Origin: Ulota crispa
Taxonomy: Eukaryota > Streptophyta > Bryopsida > Orthotrichales > Orthotrichaceae
Assembly: GCA_963920765.1 (NCBI GenBank)
Contig: OY987243.1
Coordinates: 26,965,419 to 27,029,418, forward strand
Direction: 5' to 3'
DNA length: 64,000 nt
The translations under genes and the position numbers were made by a program. Below the pieces are notes generated by a model, which did not search any database, was not told where the DNA came from, and saw only the letters and a program-made list of their open reading frames with translations. Within the stretch, counting starts at the first letter, position 1; the number at the start of each line of letters is the position of its first letter. Shown here piece after piece: positions 24,319 to 37,029 of this stretch.

Positions 24319-25245
24319 CACATGTCAAAACGGCTGGTTTTAAACAAATGAAGAAGTAACTTGTATTTTTGAAAAATTTGGAGACAATCACTTTTTTGAA
24401 GTTTTGTATACTGTTTAGTAATGATAACCTCTGCACCATTTTAGGATAGAAGGTTTGTGACACCAATTTTGTGAACTCTCAAACACATTGATATAAAATA
24501 GACCAAAAAGCGTGTGTAAAAAATCAAAGAATCTACTTTTCACAAAGAAATAAATGCAACCACTTGTTTCTTACAAAATGCCGGTTTATTTTGGTGTGGC
24601 CCAGCCTTGAAAGTACAATGGACCCTAGGACATAATGCGCCGATCTCTCCACCAATTGGGTTTTTGTGAATTTAGTGAAACTTGGACCGTAGTGCAAAAG
24701 GGCCAGGGGAGGTAAATATTTACTTGGGACTTTACAGTGCAGCATTGCTACGTGGCTCTTTTTCTTATAACGGAAAGCACCAAGTTCTGTACCAGAAAGC
24801 ATCATTCTGGCCATATCTTCAAACAGCCCATTCAAGTGTTCCAACAATTCAAGGAATATCCTAGAAGTACTTTCTTTAGCACTTCCTCAAAGCTTAGCAA
24901 ATGGGTGAATTTTTTCTTGGGATAACTTTCATTAGAATTTTGACAGTTGACACTACACTAATCATAATATTTAGTGTTGGCAAACACTAATTACAAATTA
25001 TAACATTAAAAATCAACAACGTACTAGTGTTATCAACACTAATAAACACAATCTATCAACTAATTATTTACCAATCTTTTTAGATTAGTATCATGATAGT
25101 TTAGCTTGCACTAAAGTAGTAACCAACCAATCAACACTAACTATCTACATGAATATTGGGATTGTTAACTAATTGAGAATTAAAGTGAGCCAAAAAATAA
25201 GGTAAATAATAGTATAAGTACCATAACACCAAACATCATTGTTAA
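24319..25245. other. Intergenic AT-rich DNA
   Basis: No gene. The 24950-25160 stretch is rich in AACACTAAT / ATTAGTGTT motifs in both orientations, probably a degenerate hairpin element whose ends I cannot fix. Overlapping ORFs of 60-104 codons at 24533-24925 have no recognisable domain. Confidence 0.4.
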
Positions 25246-26573
25246 CCCCTAAAGCCATGTTGACCCCTCAGGGGACAAATGGGATTTCATGCAAGTATCT
25301 ACGGTCTCAATTTTTGTTTTGATTTTTGAAACTTTTTTTGAAGATAGAAAAACACATATGCTTTTGGGGAATATCATTTTTATTCCAAACAATGTCAAGG
25401 AGCAAAAGTTATGCCCAAATAAGCACAAATTTAAAAAAAATTACAAATTTTTTTATTTTTATTTTTATTTTTTTCTCATAGATTATATCTTTGTCAACAT
25501 TTGAAGCTTTGATTCATTACATTTGGACTATAGTGTGTGCCACCATAAACCAACAAACATTTGGTCACAAAATGTCAAATAGTGGTCAACTTCAGGTGCT
25601 ATCTCTGTTTTTTTGGCAAATGATAATTTCAATCTGTTTTCGTAACTTTTTTTCTAAGATCTCCTTGCTTAAAATTAGGAAGAGTTTCAACTTATTGAGG
25701 GTTGTTATGAATAGTTCATATGGTTTTTAGATCTTTGTTGTTTTATGCTGTAATAGCCTTCAATAAGTTGAAACTCCTTTTAATTTTAACTCTCTCAATA
25801 ACATGAAACTCTTTGTAACTATAAGCAGGGAGATCTTAGGAAAAAAGCTACAAAAATGGATTGGAATTATCATTTGCCAAAAAATGTTGATAGCACCCAA
25901 AGTTGACCAGTATATGACATTTTGTGGCCAAATGTTTGTGGTTTATGGTGGCATGCATAGTAGTTATGAGAAAGTTATGGACAATTCTTGTCTTTTGGCC
26001 AATTCAAGCATCTTCTTGAAAAAACAACTCATAAACTTCATTTCTGAATGCAAGTTTAACATTTTTTCAAAAAAATTGATGGGAAGGGTGAGTTTTGCTT
26101 TCTAGAACAATATCACCATTGGGATTATTGCGTTTCAATTCCATTGAAGGGTTATTCACAATTTAAATTTTTGTTCAATCTCATACCTTCTTCTACCTAA
26201 TGTTTAAAAAAAAATGAAAATCAAGTATTTTTTGTCTTGATTTTTTTCCAAAGATTCTCAACTCAATTTTCCACCATAAAAAAAATTAAACTTCAAACTT
26301 TGTGGTACAAAATTTTAAGTTGAAAAAGTTCGAAGTCAAATAATCTAATCATGCAAGGTGCAAAAAAGTTTATTTTACACTTTAAACGCAATTATCTTGC
26401 AATCTATGAGGTTAAAGTTTTTGAATTTTTTTCCACATTCTTATACTAATTTAGAACAAGATCCTACAATTAGATACGCAAGAAGACAATTTTCAACCTG
26501 TTTTACTCTTTGCAATAGAAATGACAATTTTGCGTGTCTTTCGACAAAAAAAAAAACCCCAAGGCTTTAGGGG
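25246..26573. mobile_element. piggyBac-like foldback element, copy 5 (1.33 kb)
   Basis: TTAA|CCCCTAAAGCC at the left (25242-25245) and GGCTTTAGGGG|TTAA at the right (26574-26577) are a perfect 11-bp inverted repeat with intact TTAA on both sides. The interior folds around ~25745: TTTCAACTTATTGA appears at 25684 and inverted near 25760, and TAAGATCTCC near 25655 pairs with GGAGATCTTA near 25830. No transposase. Confidence 0.85.
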
Positions 26574-27191
26574 TTAATGTAATTATCTTAACCCATGAAA
26601 GCCCAACCAATCCCTTTATTGCCAAAGGCTGTTTTTAAACTCTTTTCTTTTTGTTATCCATAATCAACAAAATTACGATGATTAGTTTATTTTGGAAGTG
26701 ATTGTACTATGTAACATTGCTAGAATGTGCATTGTTGTAAAGTTACGAAAACGGAAGTAACTTATGTGAGAACAAGGTTGACTTTTAATTCCAAAGTATG
26801 CCTGGAGAAAACGAGTTAGTAGATTAGAGCAACATTTAAAACTTCATTAAATCTTCATAGAATCACTACTCCGGAATCATCACATTTGAGATCCATTTCA
26901 ACAAAATTTTGATCTTAAATGATCTAAAGTAGTGTGTAATCAAATTTCAAAAGGATTTGAATTTCAGGTTTCACGTTAATCTATCTATACAACATAATAC
27001 GATTTACCCATTTGGCGATCCTTTTACTACAATGTTTTTACTTCATGTATAAATATATATGCATGAGTAAAAACTTGGATGGGTAAGAAACTTGCATAGG
27101 TAAAACTTGCTTGAGAAAAAAATTTATGGGTAAAAAATTGTGTGTGTAAAAAAATGAGTGGATAAATAATTTAAAAATTAAATTGCATGGG

Positions 27192-27246
<55 letters not shown>

Positions 27247-27783
27247 AGAATTGCGTGAATAAGTACCATGTGGGTAAAAGATTTGTGTTGGTAGAAAATA
27301 AATAACACTTTTTGCGTGAAAAATTGTGACGTTCCTTTTATTGCATGGATAAAAAACTCTATGGGTATTGAAAAAAAATATGTGATGTAAGGGAAATAAT
27401 GTATTGTAAACAAAGGGCAAATGTTTAGTGCATGGGTAAAATTTGAAATTGGAATGTGCTAACAAAAAGTAAGAATTATTTTCTTGCAGAGGAAATGTTT
27501 GCGTAATTGGACTTGATCTTATTTTGCGTCCGGTTGGACCAACGGGTGCCTATACTAGTATATTAATAATTGCAATGGTGAATACAAGAGAATGAACATA
27601 ATCCATACTTCAAAATCTAAAGGTGTGATTCAAATGTTAACTCCAAAAACGTTATGACAACTTGCATTCTATGATGGAACTTTAATTATCTAAAAAGCTT
27701 GGTAGTAGACTTTTGACCTTTCCAAAACACCACAAAGAAACAATTAGGTAAAGCAATGAATTAAATTCTCAATTTCCTCTTAA
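26574..27783. other. Intergenic DNA with a (TA)n tract
   Basis: The tract at 27195-27240 is about 22 TA dinucleotides. The surroundings (27040-27440) contain many loose repeats of ATGGGTAAAA / TGCATGGGTAAA-like text, a degenerate short-period repeat. A lone TTAACCC end is at 26589. No gene. Confidence 0.6.
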
Positions 27784-29502
27784 CCCCTAAAGGACCAAGG
27801 GCGGATGCAAGCTAAGGGATACTACTTTGTATGTCACAAGGGTAAAATGAAGGGTTTTTTAGCAAATGGATCTAGTTTCATTGAAAAATGAAGTCTTTAT
27901 GAAAGAAAGGACTCATATTTAGAAAGTAGACTTGTTGATGATCCAATTTCCACCAAAATAAAGTATATATCTCTAATGTGCTAAGAGAAAAGGACTTTTG
28001 AACATAGCTCCTAAAATTGTCACAGTGCTTTTTCTTGCTAAAAAGGACTCTTGAATTGATATGTAGACTCATAATATGGGCACAATCTTTTGGCATCATT
28101 ATTGGAGGATTGGGATGATTACATTTTGGAATAAGTTTTTAATGAATGTAATTTACATTTTGGAGAAAATGACTTTTATGTGCTCTTGAATGACTACAAT
28201 TTTTGGCCCTTTTTGGGATTGATTTCTCTAAGTTAAATCATTTTTTTAGTATTTTTTCTTTTCTTGATTGTCTTAGAATGGCATAAATTAGGGTAGCCAA
28301 CCTTTGGAATTTGGAACTCTCATTGAGAAGAGGGAGAATTCTCATCAAGAACACAATGTGCTCTTGAATGAGTAGATTTTTTGGAGATTGATTTCTCTAA
28401 GTTAAATCATTTTTGTTTTGTTTTTTTCTTGACTCGAGTGTCTTAGAATGGCATAAACTAGGGTGGCCAACCTTTGAAATTTGGAACTCTCATTGAGAAG
28501 AGGGAGAATTCTCTCAAGAACACAAAAACACTCCGTTTTGTACTAAAAAAAGGATTTTTTTTTGCTGAAAATGGTCACCCTTAGCTTGCATCTTTTCCCA
28601 AGCCCTTTTTTTGGTGAAAATCACTGAAAACTGCCACTTTTGGGGGAATGAGTAGAAAAGTAGGAAAACAAGTATTTTTTGCAAACCCAACAACAAGATC
28701 TACCCTAAACTATGGGAGATACTTGTGGGAAAAAAAATTAGCTCATTCTAGATGGTGAGGAGTGAAATATCAACATTTGAAGTGAAGAAAAGAAGCTTTT
28801 TTTTTTGTGCTGCCCAAAATTTTTAGAAGACTTTGACCACTCTTGTAGCAAAAAATTGCTCAACACAAAGTTGAGGTTTATTTTATCCATGTAGAAGACC
28901 AAGTTAGGTAAGTGTAAGAGAATTTTCAAATGAATTGGAGATATGAATCATACTTTGTTAAATCTTGCAATGCATAAGGTCATGAAATTTGCATTTACAC
29001 TAGGCAAATTAGGAGGTTTTATGTAAAATTCAGAAATCTAAATCACTTTGATCCAAATGGTGAAAACTAAGGAATCTTAGTCTACTACAACTTGGAAAAA
29101 AAGAGTCAAAAAACAAATACACAAAGAGCTCAAAGAAGTAAAGCACCAAATTTTGTAAGGGGCAAAAGGAATGGAGGTTTGGGAGTCCCATACTTACCCG
29201 CAAACTAAAACTTCTCACTCATCAATCAAAATAGAATGATTCAAAACTTCCCACATATATATAAATGTAAAGAACCAGTTTCAAATTAAAAATTTTGAAC
29301 TACATGGCCTCCCACGTTTTCCAAAAATTCATGCATAACCTCTTCAATAATTGTCAAATTGAAGAAAAAACTAGACACCCACGTAAATCTTTGCATTTCC
29401 CGTCTTCCATAATTTTTTTAGAAAATCACACAAAATAATTCAATTGTAAGCACATGCCTGGAACTCCACCATCTCCCAAGGGGACAGTTGGTCGTTTAGG
29501 GG
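27784..29502. mobile_element. piggyBac-like element, copy 6 (1.72 kb)
   Basis: TTAA|CCCCTAAAGGACC at the left (27780-27783) and GGTCGTTTAGGGG|TTAA at the right (29503-29506). The right ~1 kb matches the element at 33933-34740 in inverted orientation (shared GGAATCTTAGTCTACTACAA). It contains a tandem duplication at 28200-28510, where ATTGATTTCTCTAAGTTAAA and AGAATGGCATAAA occur twice. No transposase ORF. Confidence 0.8.
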
Positions 29503-30992
29503 TTAAAAAAACATTGGGTTTGCTGATATTTGGATGAGAGTGACTAATAATAGCTAAGGAGTAAGGGATGAACGTGTACATGTGGATGTTTCTTTTTCAT
29601 TTCTTTCTTTTTAGCTACACGCATTATAGGGTGCATCTTGCTCAGTCAATGCAAATCCAAAAATTCTTTGGATGCTACCTCAAAATAGCACCATGGTTTA
29701 TTATTATTAACACAGTTACTATTAATTAGTTTCTTCTTATTAGGGAATCTCTTGTAGCACGCTTTATAACACCTGGATAAATGATTTCACGGGGAGAATG
29801 ACGCGAATTTTCACAATGAGGCTTGATGTTCTCTAGCAGCCCTAAAACCTTGCGGACTTGCACCTGTGTTACAACAAATTGCATGGGTTCACCTGGCTAT
29901 GGAGTGGGGTCGTGAGTGAATAGTGCGTGAACAGTGCTCATCAGGGACTGTGAAGGGGGCTTGGAGAAAGCTGAAATTTGACGGGTATACAGCTCAATCT
30001 GAAGGCCCCACAACCTGCACAAGGACGTGTCGAGTGCTGTTGGGGACTTGAATTGCAGAAGCCGTTACGGGTTGAATGCAAAGGACTATTCTAACATGGT
30101 GCAAGAGCTGCTCTTAGGAGACAAACTAATACCTAGTTGCACCAATTGGATATGATATGACTTTATCAAAAATTTGAGAATTTCATTGCTAGATAAACCT
30201 CCATTCATTTTATCCCTTTGTCCATAATTGATTTGTGGACATTCAACAATATCTCTTCATGTGTAATTATTTTGTGAATATTTTCATACTTTTTTGAGTA
30301 TTATCAAACCCTTGGATTCAAGAGGTTTTACACTACTGAAAGTTTACAAGTAAATCCCCAAGGAATCAACTCACAAGTAAAAAAAATAAGTCTTAAATGA
30401 CTAAATGACAATGACTAAACCATGACTATACAATCATTTTACAATCATTTTGTAATTGTTGTATAGTCATTGCAGTCATTGTCACTTAATTATTTAGGAC
30501 CCGTTTTTTTACTAATGATTGAAGCCAAAAGATTAGATTCGAGTGCCCTAGATTTAATTTTATAGACATTATAGACATTAGATTGTTTGCAATGAAAGTA
30601 TGGGATTGGGAAACTAGCATAATAGATGAATTAATAATGGATTCTATCCAAAATAAACATATATATATACACATATGTGGCAGACATTATAATACTTATT
30701 TTTGCCATTCTAAACAACTCAAGATAAAAACATGAAAATAATCTGACCAGCACCATTGGCAAAATAGCATGACGATGTTAAACTAAAGTAACCCCCTTCA
30801 ATTAAAGCGACCTCTAAGAAATTGGGGTCCGCTTCAGTTATTAAATGATTGGAAAAGTGTGAGGATTTCAATGTCATCCTACGTGTACTATCACGCCAGT
30901 GACAACGCAAGCATGCACATCGTCCATTTCCACGATGGAAGGTAATAGCATCATCAAACCAAGAGAGGGAATGGGCTATAATTTCATTTTTA
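29503..30992. other. Intergenic; includes a less AT-rich island at 29745-30120
   Basis: The island (CACGGGGAGAATGACGCGAA ... GACGTGTCGAGTGCTGTTGG) stands out in composition from its AT-rich flanks but carries no ORF I can recognise. It could be a relic of a retroelement or of a gene. Nothing else is supported. Confidence 0.35.
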
Positions 30993-31264
30993 CATAACAT
31001 TTAGTAGTACCTGGTGGCGCTGTCTTTCCTTCAGAAGAAATGGTGTGGAATATTCTACACCCATCTTTAGCTATGGGGACACTTTGGTTGAATTTGTTAA
31101 AGAGTTTATGAAAAGGAGGCTCAGTTTAGTGTACATACGTCAATGTGTGGGTTAGCCACGTTAGAAAATTAAAAAAATAAAATAAAAAATTGTCAAGATG
31201 AAATTCGTGTATGATACCTGAAGAGAGGGAAAGGCAGTCTCTCTTTAGGCTACTGAATGTTATG
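30993..31264. mobile_element. MITE, CATAACATTCAGTA family, inverted relative to the other copies
   Basis: It starts CATAACATTTAGTAGTACCT and ends GGCTACTGAATGTTATG. The internal order (GTGTGGAATATT before GAAGAGAGGGAAAGGCAG) is reversed compared with 16292-16600. The flanks are TA and CA. Confidence 0.85.
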
Positions 31265-31996
31265 CATTGGTGGGATCAGTTGTGTGAGTGAATGAGGTAT
31301 TTTTAGGGTTCCAACATAACTAAGGTAATCTGCTCCTAAATCGTCTAGGCATCAAAACCACCCATCTTCTTAAATGTACCCTTGCTATACATGATTTTTT
31401 TCATAGGTTTTCAAAATAACAAGTAGTGTACATTTGAGGAGGTGGACAGTTTTAGAGACCTATGGCCTTTCCACTTCAAAATTTCATAACTAATTTTGTA
31501 AAACTCCAAAAAATATGAAATAACTTGGGTTAGATGTCAATTCTTCTTGTCTTTCAAGGAAAATTTACTGAAAAATAGTTCAAGAAGTTTCACCTCCACA
31601 AAATTCAATTTCAGCCCTTAGATGGACAGTTTATGAGCACACTACCTTATAGCAACGCACAATCAAGAGATGGTCCTACAAAACAACCTCCACGGACGGT
31701 AAATTTGCTTTTTTTCCAATGTCTTAGGACTTCCACTGCGTTTGCTGTTGGTATGACAAGTTGCTTGCAATAGCTAGCAACTTCTTGGCAACAACTCAAA
31801 AGTGCATGCAAGTGTATTTGCATGTGCCTAAATCTATGATGGAAATCGCATTAGGGTTGGGAGGATTTGTTTGGTGAAAGGTATTGCAAATTACAAGAAT
31901 AAAAAGTGGCACATGAGCAGCAAGCTCTAGTCCCAAACCCCGTGTATGAGTTGATGATGCCCTAAGATCACTATCACGGATTTTGAAAGGTCTGGG
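31265..31996. other. Intergenic; dispersed repeat at 31420-31640
   Basis: 31420-31640 is the inverted counterpart of 23290-23515. Short ORFs only, none recognisable. Confidence 0.5.
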
Positions 31997-32714
31997 GTGA
32001 AGTGACCCCCTCATTGCCTCCTATTTGGATGAATGGGACCTCTTGCTCTGTCCACTGCAAATCCATGTTTTTGGGGCAAGGTGAAAAAGTTTTGCAATTC
32101 TTCACGCAAGGGTAAAAGTAGTAATTTGCCTCCAATTTTGGAGTTGTTCAATTGTATCCTCCTTTGGGATTTTAGACTAAATCAGGGGATTTGAATCCTA
32201 ATGTGCATTCATAATTTCCAAATACAATCTCATGTTTGATAAAATTCTAAATTTTCACAAATTTTGAAAAGTGAAAAAACATATTTTTTTCACCCTAACC
32301 CCACGAACTCAAAAAGCAATTGACCAAGCTCCCAACTCTAGGCGCTAGGCTAGGGGTAGTGAGGAGGTTAATTCACCTTAGCCCTTGTTGCTAGCTTCTA
32401 CGTCAAAGTAGGACCAAGGTGAAAGCTCTTTGATTTTTCACCTGCCAAAACCTGTAAAAGAATGGATATTTACTTATTAGGAGATCAAATCAGGGATTTC
32501 GGAATTCACATTTGGGTTCAAAAACCCGATTTGGTCTGGACACCAAACACGGTCACAACTAAACAACTCCAAAGTAGGGGCAAATTTTCACTTTTATCCT
32601 TGTTTGTAAAATGTGGAGCTTTTTCCACTTTGGCTCTGTCTCAAACACAAATGTGCAGTAGACAGAACCCTAGCCCCATTCATCTAAACGAGGGCAACAA
32701 GGTGGTCAGTTCGC
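31997..32714. mobile_element. Inverted-repeat element with GTGAACTGACC-type ends (copy 2)
   Basis: The left end GTGAAGTGACCCCC and right end GGTGGTCAGTTCGC correspond to the ends at 9447-10033. CTATTTGGATGAATGGG near the left end and CCCATTCATCTAAACGAGG near the right end form an inner inverted repeat. GGTAAAAGTAGTAATTTGCC is shared with 40090-40125 and 62700-62720. Confidence 0.6.
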
Positions 32715-33445
32715 TTTAAATGTTTGAAAGCTGAGTAGATTTCTCAACAAAATATATTTCTCTCCTCCTCCATATACTTTTGCACAACAATGATCCGTCT
32801 TTTCAAAAAGGTTGGTTTCTTGTTGTTTTCTTTGTTTTCTCACATTGTAGAGAACCTTTGTTTTTAGTTTTTTGTATCTCATTAGGTGCCCAAAACTTAA
32901 TGGTTTTCTCATGACAAAATGCTATTATACATGAGAGAACTTTCTATTTTCTAATATAAATATATGTCCTTAGTAAACAACCATGTTTTCCAAAAGGTTT
33001 GAAACCCCTGATTGGAGATTTTCAAGCTTGATTCTTTTTGCAAGTAAATTTTGTCTTTTTCCCTACAAGCAGAATAACTTAATTCCTTGCGTTGAATTCC
33101 TTACTCTCTTCAAGAAGAGAACCCATGCTTGCACCTTTATGCACCTTGCTAGGTGCACAACTTTTTTGGTTTTGTGATGAAAGATTTGAATCTTGCATAG
33201 AAGATTGCAAAAAATTTCCCAAAAGTTCTTGAGAAAACTATTTTTTCTTCAAGGTTTGAAAACCCTTATTGATTGATAGTTGAGGGAAGAGAATAGTTTA
33301 TTGTATCATATGAGAAGGACATGAGAAGATTTTCAATTATCACAAAGCACGAGTTACAATTGCATGAAAGTTGAGTTTATTACAAGAAAAGGGGAGGTGA
33401 ACTCAAGATAGGAGAGCGAGGTACAAGAAAAGAAAAGGGAGTTAA

Positions 33446-33671
33446 CCCCTAAAGAACTGAGCGTGTCGCTGCGACTAGTACAATACAGGGTATTTTTCTT
33501 GTACTTGGAATGGACCCACACTTTCATTGCATTTGAGATCAACAAAGAAGTTGGAGAATAGATCAAAGCACTTGTAGTGAGCTACTTGAGATCCCAAATT
33601 AAAACTTCTTACTGGTAGCAAATACCAATTATACGGCAGCATATATTCTATGCCCTATGGTCCTTTAAGGG
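33446..33671. mobile_element. Short piggyBac-like MITE, copy 7 (226 bp)
   Basis: TTAA|CCCCTAAAGAAC at the left (33442-33445) and GGTCCTTTAAGGG|TTAA at the right (33672-33675). The interior segment AGATCCCAAATTAAAACTTC is shared, inverted, with 13080-13110 and 40810-40830. Confidence 0.75.
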
Positions 33672-33932
33672 TTAACTAATAAAAATTTGACTGAAATTCA
33701 CAAAAATCAAGTAACATTTAGAAATACTCCCATTCCAGAAATTGCCTTTTCTTTTTTCAAAGCTCACATGGATTATTGGTTAAAATTTAACCATGTTTAT
33801 TAGCTACAAGAATTGTAGAACTTTGATGAACAATTGTGAGAGTATTTTTCATCAAGTCTAGCATATGTAATAGATTAGGATTGTATTAGTTGTTTTTGTA
33901 GGTCAAGCAATTTAAGTTATGAGCATGGTTAA

Positions 33933-34740
33933 CCCCTCAAGGACCAACTGTCCCCTTGGGGAACAAATGGATTTTGGGCATGTACCTATAGCTAAACTAG
34001 TTTGTGTGATTTTTTGAATCTTTTACTAAAGGTGTGGACTTTGTAAGTGGGTGTTGAATCCAAAGAGGGTCGGTCTTGTGGGCACAAGGTGTGGACACTT
34101 GGGCAAAGGGAAGTGGAGTGGAAGGTGCCCATCTTGGGGGACTCTCAAACCTCCATTCCTTTTGCCCCTTGTAAAATTTGGTGCTTTAAATATTTGGCAT
34201 TTTTTGAGTTTGCTTTTTACTTCTTTTTTTCCCCATGTTGTAGTAGACTAAGATTCCTTGGTTTTCACCATTTGGATAAAAGTAATTCAGGTTTCTCAGT
34301 TTTATATAAAATCCTCCAATTTTGCCTAGTGTAAATGCAAATTTCAGGACCTTCTAGCATTCAAATTTTTTTTGAAGTATGTTTTACACCTCCAATTCAT
34401 TTGAAAACTCTCCTACACTTACCTAACTTGGTCTTATACATGGAACAAGTAAACCTCAACTTTGTGTAGAGCAATTTATTTGATATAGGAGCAGTCAAAG
34501 GCTTCTAACAAATTTGGGCAACAAGAAAAAAACTTTTTTTTTCGCTTCAGGTGCCAATATCTCACTCCTCTACATCTAGAGTGAGCAAATATTTTTCCCA
34601 CAAGTACCTCCCATAGTCTAGAGCAATATCATACGGTTGGATTTCCAAATAAAATCAAAATTTCTACCTTTCTATTCATTGCCCTAGAAGTGGCAATTTT
34701 CAATAAATTTTGCAAGAAAAAGGGCTCAATCCTTTAGGGG
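33933..34740. mobile_element. piggyBac-like element, copy 8 (808 bp)
   Basis: TTAA|CCCCTCAAGGACC at the left (33929-33932) and GCTCAATCCTTTAGGGG|TTAA at the right (34741-34744). The interior is an inverted relative of 28500-29500, including TTGTAGTAGACTAAGATTCC and GTGAGCAAATATTTTTCCC-type text. ORFs of 66 and 95 codons at 34047-34334 are inside the element and not recognisable. Confidence 0.8.
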
Positions 34741-34806
34741 TTAAGGGTTAAGGGATCACAAAACGTTGTTCACACAAAACACATTATGAAAATGGGAATT
34801 GATACA

Positions 34807-35224
34807 TGTACCACCCCTTTATGACTATTCTACCACACCCCTTCATGACTATTCTACCACATCCTACTACATATGGTCAATATTTACAATATTAAAATAG
34901 ATGTGAACCACAAGAAAAACATCACTAATTTGACATTACAACTTGACATAGAAGTTGCAACTTTAATTTTGTTTTTTAGCTTCAGATTCTGCTCATAGTA
35001 TCAATTAAAAAATCTAAATTACGTTTAGTTTAATTCATATTTTTTAAAATTGATACAAGGAGCAAGATAAAGAGCTTAAAAAAAGAAAAAAAAATTGTAT
35101 CTTCTATATCAAGTTGTAATTTCAAATTAGTGATGTTTTTCTTGTGGTCCACACCTATTTTAATATTTTAAATATTAACCATATATAGTAGGATGTGGTA
35201 GAATAGTCATGAAGGGGTGGTACA
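34807..35224. mobile_element. Foldback MITE with TGTACCACCCC ends
   Basis: It starts TGTACCACCCCTTTATGACT and ends AGTCATGAAGGGGTGGTACA. The arms continue as ATTCTACCACATCCTACTAC and CACTAATTTGACATTACAAC with clear reverse complements at 35110-35210. ATTCTACCAC(A/C)CCCTTCATGAC is duplicated at the left. No coding capacity. Confidence 0.8.
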
Positions 35225-37029
35225 CAATGAACGGGGAGAGCCAAAAAAAAATAGAAAGTTAGCCGAATGAATTGTGCAAAAAACTGATTGAAATCTAAAT
35301 AAATTGGCTAAAAACCGACTAAGTTTTTGGAAAATTTCCAATTATAGTGTATATATGATGAATAGCGAGTGCATCTACTGAAAAAACCAGATGAAAATGA
35401 GAAATGTAAGCTTTTAACCGAAAAAGCTGAAAATCTCCTCGCACACTGGTGGTACATATATCAATTCCCTATCAAAGTTTACAAATGAATTTTCACCTCC
35501 AAAAAGGTTCAGTACAAGAAAAGGCAACATTCAAAGTGCTTCCAAACAATCTAAATTACTTTATATCAAAACTCAACGTGGGGAAAAGCACTCGTTCCTC
35601 AAAAGTATTGCATGCATGGAATTTCCTCCCCCACAAGTCCATTCCTTCTAGAAGCTCACGAAAAGCACCCACGCGACGAAAAAACGAAGGTCTTCAAAAG
35701 AAACGACGAATACGAAAACGGATGAAAGACCGGAGAGGGGATGAAAGAACAGGAACTGGATGAGAAATCCAAAAAGGGACGAATGAGCAGAATTGAATGA
35801 ACAGAAGGAAAACGGATGAATAAGCGGGAAAAGATGAATATTCGGAATGTGGATGAATGTTCGGGATATGGATGAATGGATTTCTCCTGGAGCTGCACCT
35901 GAGGTTGCCGACGAGCTGTTGCAGGTACTGCATTCAAATCAAGGACTGCTTGGTACTTCTTCCCTGCTTTTGGCACATATGGCCGTGCAATAACCGACTC
36001 CATGAAATTTGCCGGACTGTCTACAATCGTGGTTGTACAGACAGACAGTGGCGATCATGGAGAACCGTTTATCCTCGGATTTGCTCCAGTCTCTCCCCGC
36101 TCTTATCCTTACTTCGTTGGATTTAGGGTTTGTCCACAGAATTCTCTCTCGTGCAATAACAGGTGTTCACACACCTTTGAGGTCGTGTAAAAACCTAATT
36201 TCAGAAATGCATGAGAAAATTATCATAAGGGCATCCGCACCCTTGTATGCTAAACAAGCCCTCTCAATATCACTTCACATGGTTGCTCAATTTGATGAGT
36301 CTCACTGCATCAATGCTGTATGTAAGCCAAGGCTTGTTCAATTGTAGCTTAAACACTAGAATGTTTAGGGTTGTCAACATCATATGTAAGCCAAGGCTCA
36401 CTCAATTGTAATTCAAACACTCAAACATTTAGGGTTTGAGGAATCCTTAGCACACCCAAATCCAAGACAATTGAAACTTGTTAATTGGTCAAGACAAGAG
36501 GCCCACTATTGAAGCTAGATACATGTCCTCCATGATCTGCACTCAATGCTTGCTTGTACCTGTTTAAGAGCAAAGATGGGACATTGGAGATTTGAACAAG
36601 CTTGTGATTGTGGATGCATCTTGGATACCTGCTTGCAATAGCTCCAAGAGCTCCAGGTTGCGTGCAAGGTTGCGGATGCCCCAACTGCTTTGCGCCATTA
36701 GCTAATTGCAGTGACACTGAAGTAGAAAGCAAGCAATGGAAGACAGGAAACGGGTATATCAACAAGTTTCAGAGAGATCAACGGCAGATAATTTCACCCG
36801 AGGGCCTCTGTTGTTTGTTTCCAAATGCGGTTTAGAGTTTCTGATCCTTAAGAATCTATTCCTTATAGTACTAAGCTCTTGGTAGAACTCGATTGTGCAA
36901 ACCAAAACCCTAAACCTTGACGATTTGGCCGCTATGATCTCAACGAGGAAACCTCAGCTGGTGCTTGGACTCGGTATGTTTGAAGTACATACAGCGCTGT
37001 ACAAATTGCTGGCAAGCTTTGGAGTTTAA
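35225..37029. other. Intergenic region with possible broken coding fragments
   Basis: 35235-35460 is a diverged relative of 60640-60860. 35690-35880 is a degenerate GGATGAA-type simple repeat. The minus-strand frame at 35891-36047 (containing SVIARPYVPKAGKKYQAVLD) reads like protein but has no partner exons I can identify. 36330-36440 holds an imperfect ~75-bp tandem duplication (ATGTAAGCCAAGGCT twice). I do not recognise a gene. Confidence 0.35.

Noticed and set aside
27171..27465. ORFs with long IYIYIY runs
   Set aside because: They are translations of the (TA)n tract at 27195-27240.
36009..36347. 112-codon plus-strand ORF containing MENRLSSDLLQSLPAL
   Set aside because: The start looks gene-like, but no family is recognised. 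It overlaps a minus-strand frame that is equally plausible and runs into repeat sequence (TAAGGGCATCCGCACCC), so no gene is called.
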